64,000 bases of DNA, taken from the NCBI RefSeq assembly GCF_002803065.1, contig NZ_NNBL01000006.1, positions 124,001 through 188,000 of the forward strand, read 5' to 3'. How positions within the stretch are numbered: the first letter of the stretch is position 1; each line of letters begins with the position of its first letter. A program made the translations under genes and the position numbers. The notes under the pieces were generated by a model that saw only the letters and a list, made by a program, of their open reading frames with translations, had not been told where the DNA came from and made no database searches. This document shows, one piece after another, positions 52,299 through 60,554 of the stretch. The DNA is from Streptomyces sp. CB01635 (GTDB lineage Bacteria; Actinomycetota; Actinomycetes; Streptomycetales; Streptomycetaceae).

Positions 52299-52519
52299 GT
52301 TCCCCCGCAGGCGCATTGGTCGTGCCAGGGCCGCTCATGGCCTTGACAGAGCCACATTAGGGAGCGGCCCAGGCCCAGGGAACCGCCGGGGGTGCACGGA
52401 GACCGCACTGTGACGCTTGTCGCCTGCCGGGACGGGGGCCGACAGGTCATCAACTGGGTGTATTCCGTGCGCCCGTACGTCACCGGGCGTTGTCTCGGCC
52501 CGTGCACCGGGCAGGGTTC

Positions 52520-54973
52520 TCAACCAGTGTTCTGATACGTCGCCGACGCCTGCTCGTACAGGCGCGTCACCTCGTCGCGTTCGGCTTCGGGGCCCCGCAG
52601 TTGCACCACGTGATAGCGGCCGCCCACGATCATCGCGAGGTTGCGTACGTACGTCTCTCGGCCCGCCGAGTTCTGCCACGTGAACTGGCCCTCGGCCATG
52701 GCCCGACCGCCCACGTCTATCCGGCGCATCCCGGAGGACGTCGCCCACGTCGAGTCGCGGAACGGCTGCAACTCGCGCTCCTTCTCCCGCTGGTACGTCA
52801 TCGGGTCGCTGCCGTACGCGGACGTGCTGTCGCGGCCCGGGACGACGACGAGTTCGAAGTCGCCGTGCGTGTAGAGGACCTGGCCCTGTCCGTTCCTGCC
52901 CTGCCGGTTCCAGCCCTTGGCGACGGCGACGCGGAACCCTTCGGGGTCCTTGCGCAGCGTGAAGCCCTGCGCGACCTCGGGCTCGGACGAGTCGGTCTGC
53001 GGATCGGTGGCGGAGGGGGTCGACGAGCTGTTGCCGCCGCTCTTGCCCGCGGATTCGCCCGCCGACGGCGCCGGCGTGGACCTGCCGCCCTCGGGCGCGG
53101 GCCTGCCCCCGCCGGTGGCGCCCGCGTGATCCTTGCCGCCATCGCCGGGCGTGCCGCCGCTCGGCTCGGCCTTCGGCATGAAGAGCACGGCATACGCGAC
53201 CGCGGCGGCCAGGCCGAGCAGTACGAGAACGAGCAGGGTGCGGCCGAGCGAACGGGGCTTCCTGGGGCCGCGCTCCGACTGGGGGCGACGCTCTCGCTCC
53301 GACGGGGGGCGACGCTCCGGCCTCGTGCGCCGCTCAGCCTGCTGCGGCTGCGCCTTGGCCCGCTTGTGCCGCGCATGCCCGGGCCCGGCTCCGGCTTGGG
53401 CGGAGGAGCGCCAGCGGCGCCTGCGCACGAGCTCGCCCCGGCGCCGTACGATCGGCAGCCGCGTGGCGTCGAACGGGGGTGCGACCACGACGTTCGCGCC
53501 CGCCTCAGGCTCCGGCGCGGACCGCACCAGCGACCTGAGCCACCCCCGCAGCTCCTCGAAGTCGAGCCGCTCCGTGGGGTCCTGACGCAGCAGCGACTCG
53601 ACGACCGGCCGCAGCGGCCCGCACTCCTCGGCGAACGCGGGCGGCTCGGCGCACACCATCTGCACCAGCTCACCGGTGTTCTCCTCCGGGTACGGGGCAT
53701 GCCCCTGGACCGCCCGGAAGAGGAGGGCGCCGAGGGCCCACAGGTCGGTGGCCGGGCCGATCGGGGCGGCCAGCTGCCAGTTCTCGTGGACGGGCCCCGC
53801 CTGCTCGGGCGCCCAGCGCTCCGTGACGGGCCCGACGACGGTCATCCGCGCCTGCCGCGCACGGTCGGCGGCGAGGGCGGTGGCCGGCCCGCGACCGGCC
53901 GTCGACGCCGTCTGCTGCGCGGGGATGAGCTGATCCCAACGCGTGCTCTCCGGGGCGGAGTCGGGCGCCTCAAGAGCGGCGGGCTCGGCCTGCTCCATGC
54001 CGGGGCGCGGGATCGCCCCGTGCCAGGGGCGCTCGGCGGAACCGCGTACGCCGTAGGGGTCGTCGATCCGGCCGGACTGCGCGTCGTCACGGTGCGTCCC
54101 GGCGCCGGACTCCCCGCCCGGCCCGCGCTGCGGCGGCCCCGGTGTCCCGTCCGTGTCCACACCCCCGCGCGCGGCGGCCCGCGCACCGGCCCGGTACGCG
54201 GCTATCGCCCCCGCGCGCGCGGCCCGCGGGTCACTCCCGGCTTCAAGGGCGGCGGGCCGGGACGGCGCGGGGGCAAAGGGAGCGGGAGGGGTGTAGGGGG
54301 ACGCGGGAGCCGAAGACTGCGGGTCCTGCGGCTCCGAAGGTGCCGCGGGCGGCGCCGGCGTCGGGTCATAGCCGCACAACGCCTCCTCCGCCGCGCCGGC
54401 CGCGAGTCCGGTCAGCACGATCCGGCCGTCGTCGCACACGAGAACCGTGCGGGCGGTGATGTTCCGGTGGACCCAGCCGTGGGCGTGCAGCGCGCGCAGG
54501 GCTGTGAGGACGTCGGACGCGACCTCGGCCGCCCGGTACGGGGACAGCGGCTCCTCGGCGAGCAGCGCGGCGAGCGGCCGCGCGGAGACGACCTCACTGA
54601 CGATCCACAGCGAGCCGCCCTCGGCGAACACGTCGAAGACCTGGTCGAGCCGCGGATGGTCGGGTATCTGGGCGGCGGCCTGCGCGGCCTCGACGGCACG
54701 GCGCACCGCGGGATCCGTCGGCCTGCGCGTGGTCCGCGCCGCGTCCCCCCGCTCGCGCCGGCCGCGCGACTCACGCGGCACGAACCCGTCCGGGAGCCCC
54801 TCGGCGTCGAGCACCTCGGCCTCGACCACCTCGGGTAACGGCACCTGTCTGACCAGGACCTCCTGGCCGCTGTAGGTGTCGAACGCCCGCGTCGATGCGA
54901 ACTCGTACGCGTCGGCGGGCGACAGCGGCAGGCGGTAGCGGTCGGCGAGCACTCGCCCCGCGTAGTCCTCCAC
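52520..54973 (-). CDS. Transmembrane pseudokinase of the Ser/Thr kinase cluster
   Basis: An 817-residue protein with the same overall plan as its neighbours but a degenerate kinase domain. The Gly loop is absent (RYRLPLSPADAYEF), the ATP-binding Lys is Arg42 (VLVRQV), the catalytic loop HRDxKPxN is HRNITART (169-176), and DFG is replaced by TGL (188-190). All key residues are lost, so phosphotransfer is very unlikely. A long Pro/Ala/Gly-rich insert (about 205-360) splits the kinase fold; the C-lobe resumes at LWALGALLFRAVQGHAPYPE. One transmembrane helix (LLVLVLLGLAAAVAYAVLF) precedes an extracytoplasmic domain starting GFRVAVAKGWNRQGRNGQ, homologous to the true kinases. GTG 54973 has GGGGGAC 6 nt upstream. 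Confidence 0.88.
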   Translation of the reverse strand: MEDYAGRVLADRYRLPLSPADAYEFASTRAFDTYSGQEVLVRQVPLPEVVEAEVLDAEGLPDGFVPRESRGRRERGDAARTTRRPTDPAVRRAVEAAQAAAQIPDHPRLDQVFDVFAEGGSLWIVSEVVSARPLAALLAEEPLSPYRAAEVASDVLTALRALHAHGWVHRNITARTVLVCDDGRIVLTGLAAGAAEEALCGYDPTPAPPAAPSEPQDPQSSAPASPYTPPAPFAPAPSRPAALEAGSDPRAARAGAIAAYRAGARAAARGGVDTDGTPGPPQRGPGGESGAGTHRDDAQSGRIDDPYGVRGSAERPWHGAIPRPGMEQAEPAALEAPDSAPESTRWDQLIPAQQTASTAGRGPATALAADRARQARMTVVGPVTERWAPEQAGPVHENWQLAAPIGPATDLWALGALLFRAVQGHAPYPEENTGELVQMVCAEPPAFAEECGPLRPVVESLLRQDPTERLDFEELRGWLRSLVRSAPEPEAGANVVVAPPFDATRLPIVRRRGELVRRRRWRSSAQAGAGPGHARHKRAKAQPQQAERRTRPERRPPSERERRPQSERGPRKPRSLGRTLLVLVLLGLAAAVAYAVLFMPKAEPSGGTPGDGGKDHAGATGGGRPAPEGGRSTPAPSAGESAGKSGGNSSSTPSATDPQTDSSEPEVAQGFTLRKDPEGFRVAVAKGWNRQGRNGQGQVLYTHGDFELVVVPGRDSTSAYGSDPMTYQREKERELQPFRDSTWATSSGMRRIDVGGRAMAEGQFTWQNSAGRETYVRNLAMIVGGRYHVVQLRGPEAERDEVTRLYEQASATYQNTG

Positions 54974-55102
54974 GACGCGTCCCCCTGTCCGCCCGGTGGT
55001 CAATTCCGTTCGCTTTGCGCCCTGTTGTGCGCAGTGACACGTACCGATGCGACTGCGCACGGTCCGCAAGCACTCACGATACGTGCCGGACCGCTGTCAG
55101 GC

Positions 55103-57205
55103 TCAGGACTTCGGCTCGAACGTCTTGGTGAACGTCTCCCAGGCGGCCTTGCGCTGCGCACCGTCCCAGTCAGCGGCCTTGGCCGTGTACATCAGGCCGT
55201 AGCCGAGACCGCTGTTGACCACGAAACCGCGGTCTACGGAGCGGTACTTGGTGCCCCCGTCGACGTAAGTGAACTCCCAGTCCGCCGTGTTCCAGTCGCG
55301 GAAGTCGACGGCCGCTATGCGTATCCGGTGGTACTGGGCGCGGCGCATGTACTGCTCCTGGTTGCGCCAGTCCTGGACCGGGTTCGACTTGGGCGTCGTC
55401 GTCCAGCCGACGAGCAGCTTCTGCCCGTCGGGACCCGTGAAGCGGGCCCCCGCCGCGCTCGTCGAGGTGTACTTCCAGCCCTTCGGGAGCCCGATGGAGA
55501 AGCCCTGGTCGTGCTTGTACGTCGAGGCGGCGCCGCTGCCGCCGGGGACTCCGCTGCCGCCGCTGGTGCTGTCGGGCGACGCCCCCTGGCCGGCGTCGCC
55601 GTCCTTGTCGCCGCCTTTGCCGGTGTCCGAGCCGGAGCCCTTGCCCTTGTCGGAGCCCTTGCCGCCGTCCTGCGCCGCGCCGTTGCCGGAGCCGCTGCCC
55701 TTGTCCTTGTCCTTGCTACCGCTACCGCCACTGCCTCCGGTCGCTCCCGCGGACGCGGCCTTGTCGCCGCCCTTGGCGGCACTGCCGTCGTCGCCACCGC
55801 TGAACGCGATGCCGATGACGGTGCCGATCACGGCGAGCGCGACGAGCACCGCCACGATCACGAGGGTGCGCCGCGGAACCACGTCCGTGAGCGAGGCCCT
55901 GGTCGCGGGCGTACGCGGCGGCCCGGCGGGCTGCGCCGGGATACCCGAACCGCCCTGCCCGACCGCGGGATGCGCGGAGGCCTCCGCCGTAGCGCCGGAC
56001 GCTTCTCCGCCCCCCTTGCCTGCCGCTGCGGCCGCCGTCGCGGCGGTGGCCGCAGCAGCGGCCTTCCGCACCGTCCGCAGCGCACCGCGCAGCTTCTCGG
56101 CGGCCTCTTCGCCCCTCTTGCCCGCGCCATCGCCCACGGCGACACCGGAAGCGGATCCGGATCCGGCCTCCGCGGAACCAGAAGTGGCGGCAGCACTGGC
56201 GCCCGCAGCAGCCGCAGCCCCCGAACTCCCCTTACCGAAGCGCACCTTGGGCGTCTTCGACGCCTTCGGCGCCCTGGGCGTCTGCTCGGGAATGGGCGGC
56301 AGCGGCACGACCTTGGTCGCGTCGACCGGCTCGGGCGCCTCGTCCTTGGGCTCGGGAGCATGCAGGACGTCGTTGAGGAGCGCCCGCGCCCCGGCGTCGT
56401 CGAGCCGCTGCTCCGGGTCCTTGGCGAGCAGCCCGTAGATGACCTTCTCCAGCGGCCCGGCGTTCTTGGGCGGGTCGACCGGCTCGGTCATGACGGCAGT
56501 CAGGGTCGCGATGGCGGACCCCTTGTCGTACGGAGGAACGCCCTCCACCGACGCGTACAGCAGTCCGCCGAGCGACCAAAGGTCGGCTGCGGGACCGGGC
56601 TTGTGCCCGCGTGCCCGCTCCGGCGAGATGTACGAGGGCGCGCCGACGAGCATGCCGGTGGACGTGATCGAGGGGTCGCCCTCGACCTGGGCGATGCCGA
56701 AGTCCGTGAGGACGACGCGCCCGTCCTCGGCGATCAGCACGTTCGACGGCTTCACGTCGCGGTGCAGGATGCCCTCGCGGTGCGCGGCGCGCAGCACGTC
56801 GAGGATCGCGAGCCCGACCTCGGCGGCGCGCCGCGGCTCCAGCAGACCGTCCTCACGGATCTGCTCCGCGAGGGACTTGCCCTCGACGAGTTCCATCACG
56901 ATCCACGGCCGGTCGTCCTCGTCGACCACGTCGTAGACCGTCACCGCGCTGTTGTTCCGGATCCGCGCGATCGCCTTCGCCTCACGCAACGTACGCGTGA
57001 TCAGGCGCCGCTTCTCCTCGTCGTCGATGCTCGACGGGAACCGCAGCTCCTTGACGGCGACCGTCCGGCCGAGCGTCTCGTCCTTCGCCCGCCACACGGT
57101 TCCCATGCCGCCGCGGCCGAGGACTTCTCCCAGCCGGTAGCGCCCGGCGAGGAGACGTGCACTCTTGTCCTGACGAGCTGTGCCCGCCTGCTCCGCCTCC
57201 GACAT
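55103..57205 (-). CDS. Transmembrane Ser/Thr protein kinase, first of the cluster
   Basis: A 700-residue kinase. The kinase domain (about 20-285) has LGRGGMGTVW, VAVKE, HRDVKPSN, LTDFGIAQ and GAPSYISPE, all intact. A long Ala/Ser/Gly-rich cytoplasmic linker (about 290-430) leads to one transmembrane helix (TLVIVAVLVALAVIGTVIGI). A Gly/Ser/Lys/Asp-rich spacer (about 480-560) follows, with strong low-complexity. The extracytoplasmic domain begins DQGFSIGLPKGWKYTS and is related to those of the sister genes. Start ATG 57205 with AGAGGGG 6 nt upstream. It is transcribed first and is divergent from the serine hydrolase. Confidence 0.93.
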   Translation of the reverse strand: MSEAEQAGTARQDKSARLLAGRYRLGEVLGRGGMGTVWRAKDETLGRTVAVKELRFPSSIDDEEKRRLITRTLREAKAIARIRNNSAVTVYDVVDEDDRPWIVMELVEGKSLAEQIREDGLLEPRRAAEVGLAILDVLRAAHREGILHRDVKPSNVLIAEDGRVVLTDFGIAQVEGDPSITSTGMLVGAPSYISPERARGHKPGPAADLWSLGGLLYASVEGVPPYDKGSAIATLTAVMTEPVDPPKNAGPLEKVIYGLLAKDPEQRLDDAGARALLNDVLHAPEPKDEAPEPVDATKVVPLPPIPEQTPRAPKASKTPKVRFGKGSSGAAAAAGASAAATSGSAEAGSGSASGVAVGDGAGKRGEEAAEKLRGALRTVRKAAAAATAATAAAAAGKGGGEASGATAEASAHPAVGQGGSGIPAQPAGPPRTPATRASLTDVVPRRTLVIVAVLVALAVIGTVIGIAFSGGDDGSAAKGGDKAASAGATGGSGGSGSKDKDKGSGSGNGAAQDGGKGSDKGKGSGSDTGKGGDKDGDAGQGASPDSTSGGSGVPGGSGAASTYKHDQGFSIGLPKGWKYTSTSAAGARFTGPDGQKLLVGWTTTPKSNPVQDWRNQEQYMRRAQYHRIRIAAVDFRDWNTADWEFTYVDGGTKYRSVDRGFVVNSGLGYGLMYTAKAADWDGAQRKAAWETFTKTFEPKS

Positions 57206-57319
57206 GCGTCCCCTCTGCAACCCGCCCTGACAGAGCCTTCATTGTCCCTTACCCGGGGACCACTCCACGCCCAGGGTCGGCCGTCCCGCAAGATGGACCG
57301 CACACAGGGAGGAACCGTC

Positions 57320-58423
57320 ATGCCCGTACTTCGGACACTGCTGGCGATACCCCTGGCAGCAGCCCTGTTCTGTATGTTTCCGGGCAGTTCCACGACGCTC
57401 GCGGCCCCGGCCACGGACGCCACTCTTCCGTTGCTGGTCACGGAGGGCAAGGCCCCCGCCGCGGCGCTGCTCGCCCGCGAGGGCAGGACGACGCGCTTCG
57501 TACGCACCGGCCCCACGATCCGCCGCACCGACCACTTCCGGGCCGGGAGCATCACGAAGTCGTTCATCGCAACGGTCGTGCTGCAACTCGTCGCCGAACA
57601 CCGCCTGCGCCTCTCGGACACGGTTGACGATCACCTCCCGGGTCTCCTACGTGACCACGCCGTCTCCCTCCACTCGCTTCTCACCCACACCAGTGGCCTG
57701 CCCGACTTCACGGCGCGCACGCACGGCAAGATCCCGGTATCCCCCGGAACCGCCGTACGCCTGGCCGAGGCGGACCCGCCGAAGCCCCGCGGCCACTGGT
57801 CGTACTCGAACACGAACTACGTCCTGCTCGGCATGGTCATCGGCCAGGTCACGGGCCACTCGTACGCGGCCGAGGCCCGCCGCCGCATCATCGAACCGCT
57901 CCACCTCACCGGCACGTCGTTCCCCGGCACCCACACCGATCTGCCCACCCCGCACGGCCGCGCTTACGACGCGAAGGGCCGCGACGTAACCACCCTGAAC
58001 CCACGCGTGGCCGGCGCCGCAGGCGAACTGATCTCCACCCTCACGGACCTGAACCGCTTCTACACGGCCCTCCTGAAGGGCAGCCTCCTCCCGCCACGCC
58101 AACTCGGCACGATGCTCAACACCCGCACCGCACAAGGCCGCTACGGCATGGGCCTCTACCCGACGAAACTCCCCTGCGGACTGACGGTCTGGGGCCACAA
58201 CGGCCGAATCGAAGGCAGCTACGTCCGCACAGCGGCAACGAAAACGGCGTCGAGAGTCATCACGTTCCGCACCAACACGGCCACGGTGACGAACACCCCC
58301 CAACTGGAACGCCGCCTATTGACGGCAGAGTTCTGTGAACCCACGCCTAAAGACGAGCCCGCCGTTTCAGCCCGTCCGTCGTCTGAGAACAACCCCGGAC
58401 CCCCCAGCCCGCCCGGCGCCTGA
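57320..58423 (+). CDS. Secreted serine hydrolase (beta-lactamase/DD-peptidase fold)
   Basis: A 367-residue exported class C beta-lactamase-like/D-Ala-D-Ala carboxypeptidase-like protein. It has a signal peptide (MPVLRTLLAIPLAAALFCMF..., ending LAAP), the nucleophile SxxK as SITK, the second-motif YSN (HWSYSNTNYVLLG) and a third motif HNG (VWGHNGRIEG, in place of KTG). These are the hallmarks of active penicillin-binding-type serine hydrolases. Start ATG 57320 with AGGGAGGA 6 nt upstream. The last 20 or so codons lie in the intergenic repeat 58330-58510, so its Pro/Ser-rich C-terminus is repeat-derived. Natural substrate may be peptidoglycan peptides or a small ester. Confidence 0.9.
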   Translation: MPVLRTLLAIPLAAALFCMFPGSSTTLAAPATDATLPLLVTEGKAPAAALLAREGRTTRFVRTGPTIRRTDHFRAGSITKSFIATVVLQLVAEHRLRLSDTVDDHLPGLLRDHAVSLHSLLTHTSGLPDFTARTHGKIPVSPGTAVRLAEADPPKPRGHWSYSNTNYVLLGMVIGQVTGHSYAAEARRRIIEPLHLTGTSFPGTHTDLPTPHGRAYDAKGRDVTTLNPRVAGAAGELISTLTDLNRFYTALLKGSLLPPRQLGTMLNTRTAQGRYGMGLYPTKLPCGLTVWGHNGRIEGSYVRTAATKTASRVITFRTNTATVTNTPQLERRLLTAEFCEPTPKDEPAVSARPSSENNPGPPSPPGA

Positions 58424-58510
58424 GGACGAGCCCGCCCCCCCCTACCCGTCCGGCGCTTGAGGACGAGCCCGAACCCTCCAGCCCGTCCGGCGCTTGAGGA
58501 CGAGCCCGAA
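58405..58510. repeat. GTCCGGCGCTTGAGGACGAGCCCG repeat array
   Basis: Closely related units at about 58409-58433, 58445-58472 and 58482-58510, sharing CCGTCCGGCGCTTGAGGACG; a more diverged one lies near 58370. This element recurs in many Streptomyces intergenic regions. It overlaps the 3' end of the serine hydrolase gene. Confidence 0.85.
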
Positions 58511-58523
58511 GGGCGAGGGGGGC

Positions 58524-58542
58524 CTGGGGGCACAGCCCCCAG
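58524..58542. terminator. Bidirectional terminator between serine hydrolase and glpD
   Basis: CTGGGGGC-ACA-GCCCCCAG, an 8-bp stem with a 3-nt loop, directly following the repeat array and 20 bp from the glpD stop. Confidence 0.7.
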
Positions 58543-58562
58543 CGCAACCCCGGCCCACCCGA

Positions 58563-60269
58563 TCACAGCGGCACAATATCCGGCGCCCCCAATCGCGCCG
58601 CATCGGCCGAGAGGTCATCAGGTTGACGCTGAGACTCCCGCTCAGCCTGCACCCGCTTCTCGTAATGCTCCACCTCCCGCTCGATCTGGTCCTTGTCCCA
58701 GCCGAGCACCGGAGCCATCAGCTCCGCCACTTCACGCGCACACCGCGTCCCGCGGTCGAACGTCTCGATCGAGATCCGCGTGCGCCGCGTCAGCACATCG
58801 TCGAGGTGCCGCGCCCCCTCGTGCGAGGCGGCGTACACGACCTCGGCCCGCAGATAGTCGTCGGCGCCGGTGAGGGGCGCGCCGAGCCCTGGGTCGGCAG
58901 CCACCAGGTCGAGCAACTCCTCCGCCAACGACCCGTACCGGTTGAGCAGATGCTCCACCCGCACCACATGGAGCCCGGTCCGCGCGGCGATCCTCGCCCG
59001 CGCGTTCCACAGCGCGTGGTAGCCCTCGGCGCCGACCAGCGGAACGTCCTCGGTGACGCAGTCGGCGACGCGCTGGTCGAGCCCGTGCACCGCCTCGTCC
59101 ACGGCGTCCTTGGCCATGACCCGGTACGTCGTGTACTTGCCGCCCGCCACGACGACGAGCCCCGGCACGGGGTGCGCCACCGTGTGCTCGCGCGAGAGCT
59201 TGCTCGTGGCGTCGGACTCACCGGCGAGCAGGGGCCGCAGGCCCGCGTAGACCCCCTGGACGTCGTCGCGCGTGAGGGGCACCGCGAGCACCGAGTTCAC
59301 ATGCTCGAGCAGATAGTCGATGTCGGCGCTGGAGGCCGCGGGGTGCGCCTTGTCGAGGTCCCATTCCGTGTCCGTGGTGCCCACGATCCAGTGGCGCCCC
59401 CACGGGATCACGAACAGGACGCTCTTCTCAGTACGCAGGATGAGCCCGGTCGTCGAGTTGATCCGGTCCTTGGGCACGACGAGGTGAATGCCCTTGGACG
59501 CGCGCACGTGGAACTGGCCCCGCTCGCCCACCATCGCCTGCGTGTCGTCCGTCCACACGCCCGTCGCGTTCACGATCTGGCGGGCGCGGATCTCGTACTC
59601 CCCACCGCCCTCCACGTCCTCGACGCGGGCGCCGACGACGCGCTCGCCCTCGCGCAGAAACCCCGTCACACGCGCCCTGTTGGCGACCTTCGCCCCGTAC
59701 ATCGCGGCGGTCCGCACCAGCGTCGCCACGTACCGCGCGTCGTCCATCTGCGCGTCGTAGTACTGCAACGCACCCACGAGCGCGTCCTTCTTGAGCGCGG
59801 GCGCGACCCGCAGTGCGTGACGTCGGCTCAGATGGCGGTGCATGGGCAGTCCGCGCCCGTGCCCGCGCGCCATCGACATCGCGTCGTACATGGCGACGCC
59901 CGAGCCCGCGTACAGCCGCTCCCAGCCCTTGTGCTGGAGGGGATACAGGAACGGGACCGGCTTCACGAGGTGCGGGGCGAGCCGCTCAAGGAGCAGCCCG
60001 CGCTCCTTCAGCGCCTCGCGCACGAGCGCGAAGTCGAGCATCTCGAGATACCGGAGCCCGCCGTGGATCAGCTTGCTCGACCGGCTCGATGTGCCGGAGG
60101 CCCAGTCCCGCGCCTCGACCAGGCCGGTGGACAGACCGCGGGTCGCGGCGTCGAGCGCGGTTCCCGCGCCGACCACCCCCGCGCCCACGACCAGGATGTC
60201 CAGCTCCCGCTCGGCCATTCCCGCGAGCGCCTCGGCACGCTCCGCCGGTCCCAGTGTCGCTGTCCTCAC
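58563..60269 (-). CDS. glpD: Glycerol-3-phosphate dehydrogenase GlpD
   Basis: A membrane-associated FAD enzyme oxidising glycerol-3-phosphate to dihydroxyacetone phosphate and passing electrons to quinone. 568 residues from GTG 60269, chosen because GGGAGG lies 5 nt before it. The FAD-binding fold is ILVVGAGVVGAGTALDAATR, then TSSRSSKLIHGGLRYLE, the GlpD signature. The C-terminal helical domain, ending near DDLSADAARLGAPDIVPL, is typical. No glycerol facilitator or kinase gene lies nearby in the window. Confidence 0.95.
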   Translation of the reverse strand: MRTATLGPAERAEALAGMAERELDILVVGAGVVGAGTALDAATRGLSTGLVEARDWASGTSSRSSKLIHGGLRYLEMLDFALVREALKERGLLLERLAPHLVKPVPFLYPLQHKGWERLYAGSGVAMYDAMSMARGHGRGLPMHRHLSRRHALRVAPALKKDALVGALQYYDAQMDDARYVATLVRTAAMYGAKVANRARVTGFLREGERVVGARVEDVEGGGEYEIRARQIVNATGVWTDDTQAMVGERGQFHVRASKGIHLVVPKDRINSTTGLILRTEKSVLFVIPWGRHWIVGTTDTEWDLDKAHPAASSADIDYLLEHVNSVLAVPLTRDDVQGVYAGLRPLLAGESDATSKLSREHTVAHPVPGLVVVAGGKYTTYRVMAKDAVDEAVHGLDQRVADCVTEDVPLVGAEGYHALWNARARIAARTGLHVVRVEHLLNRYGSLAEELLDLVAADPGLGAPLTGADDYLRAEVVYAASHEGARHLDDVLTRRTRISIETFDRGTRCAREVAELMAPVLGWDKDQIEREVEHYEKRVQAERESQRQPDDLSADAARLGAPDIVPL

Positions 60270-60554
60270 TGCTACCTCCCGCTGTCGGTCAGTCGGCGTC
60301 GGTCCAGTCGGGCCCACCGGTGTCACCTGTTCGGTGCGCCCCGGCTCTCATTCCCCATTCACCGATTCTGACCGCCGTGCCCGACTTCAGCCACCACTCA
60401 CCCGCAGCCTGTGGACAACACTCCCGGATTCCCGGCCCCGCAATACCGCATAACGGTCATATTTACTCCTAGTCTGACATTGCGCTCGTCCATCTTGTCC
60501 ACAGGACTTGCGCTCCCCTCCCGCTCCGGCTATTGGGAAGGACGGCCCACTTCC

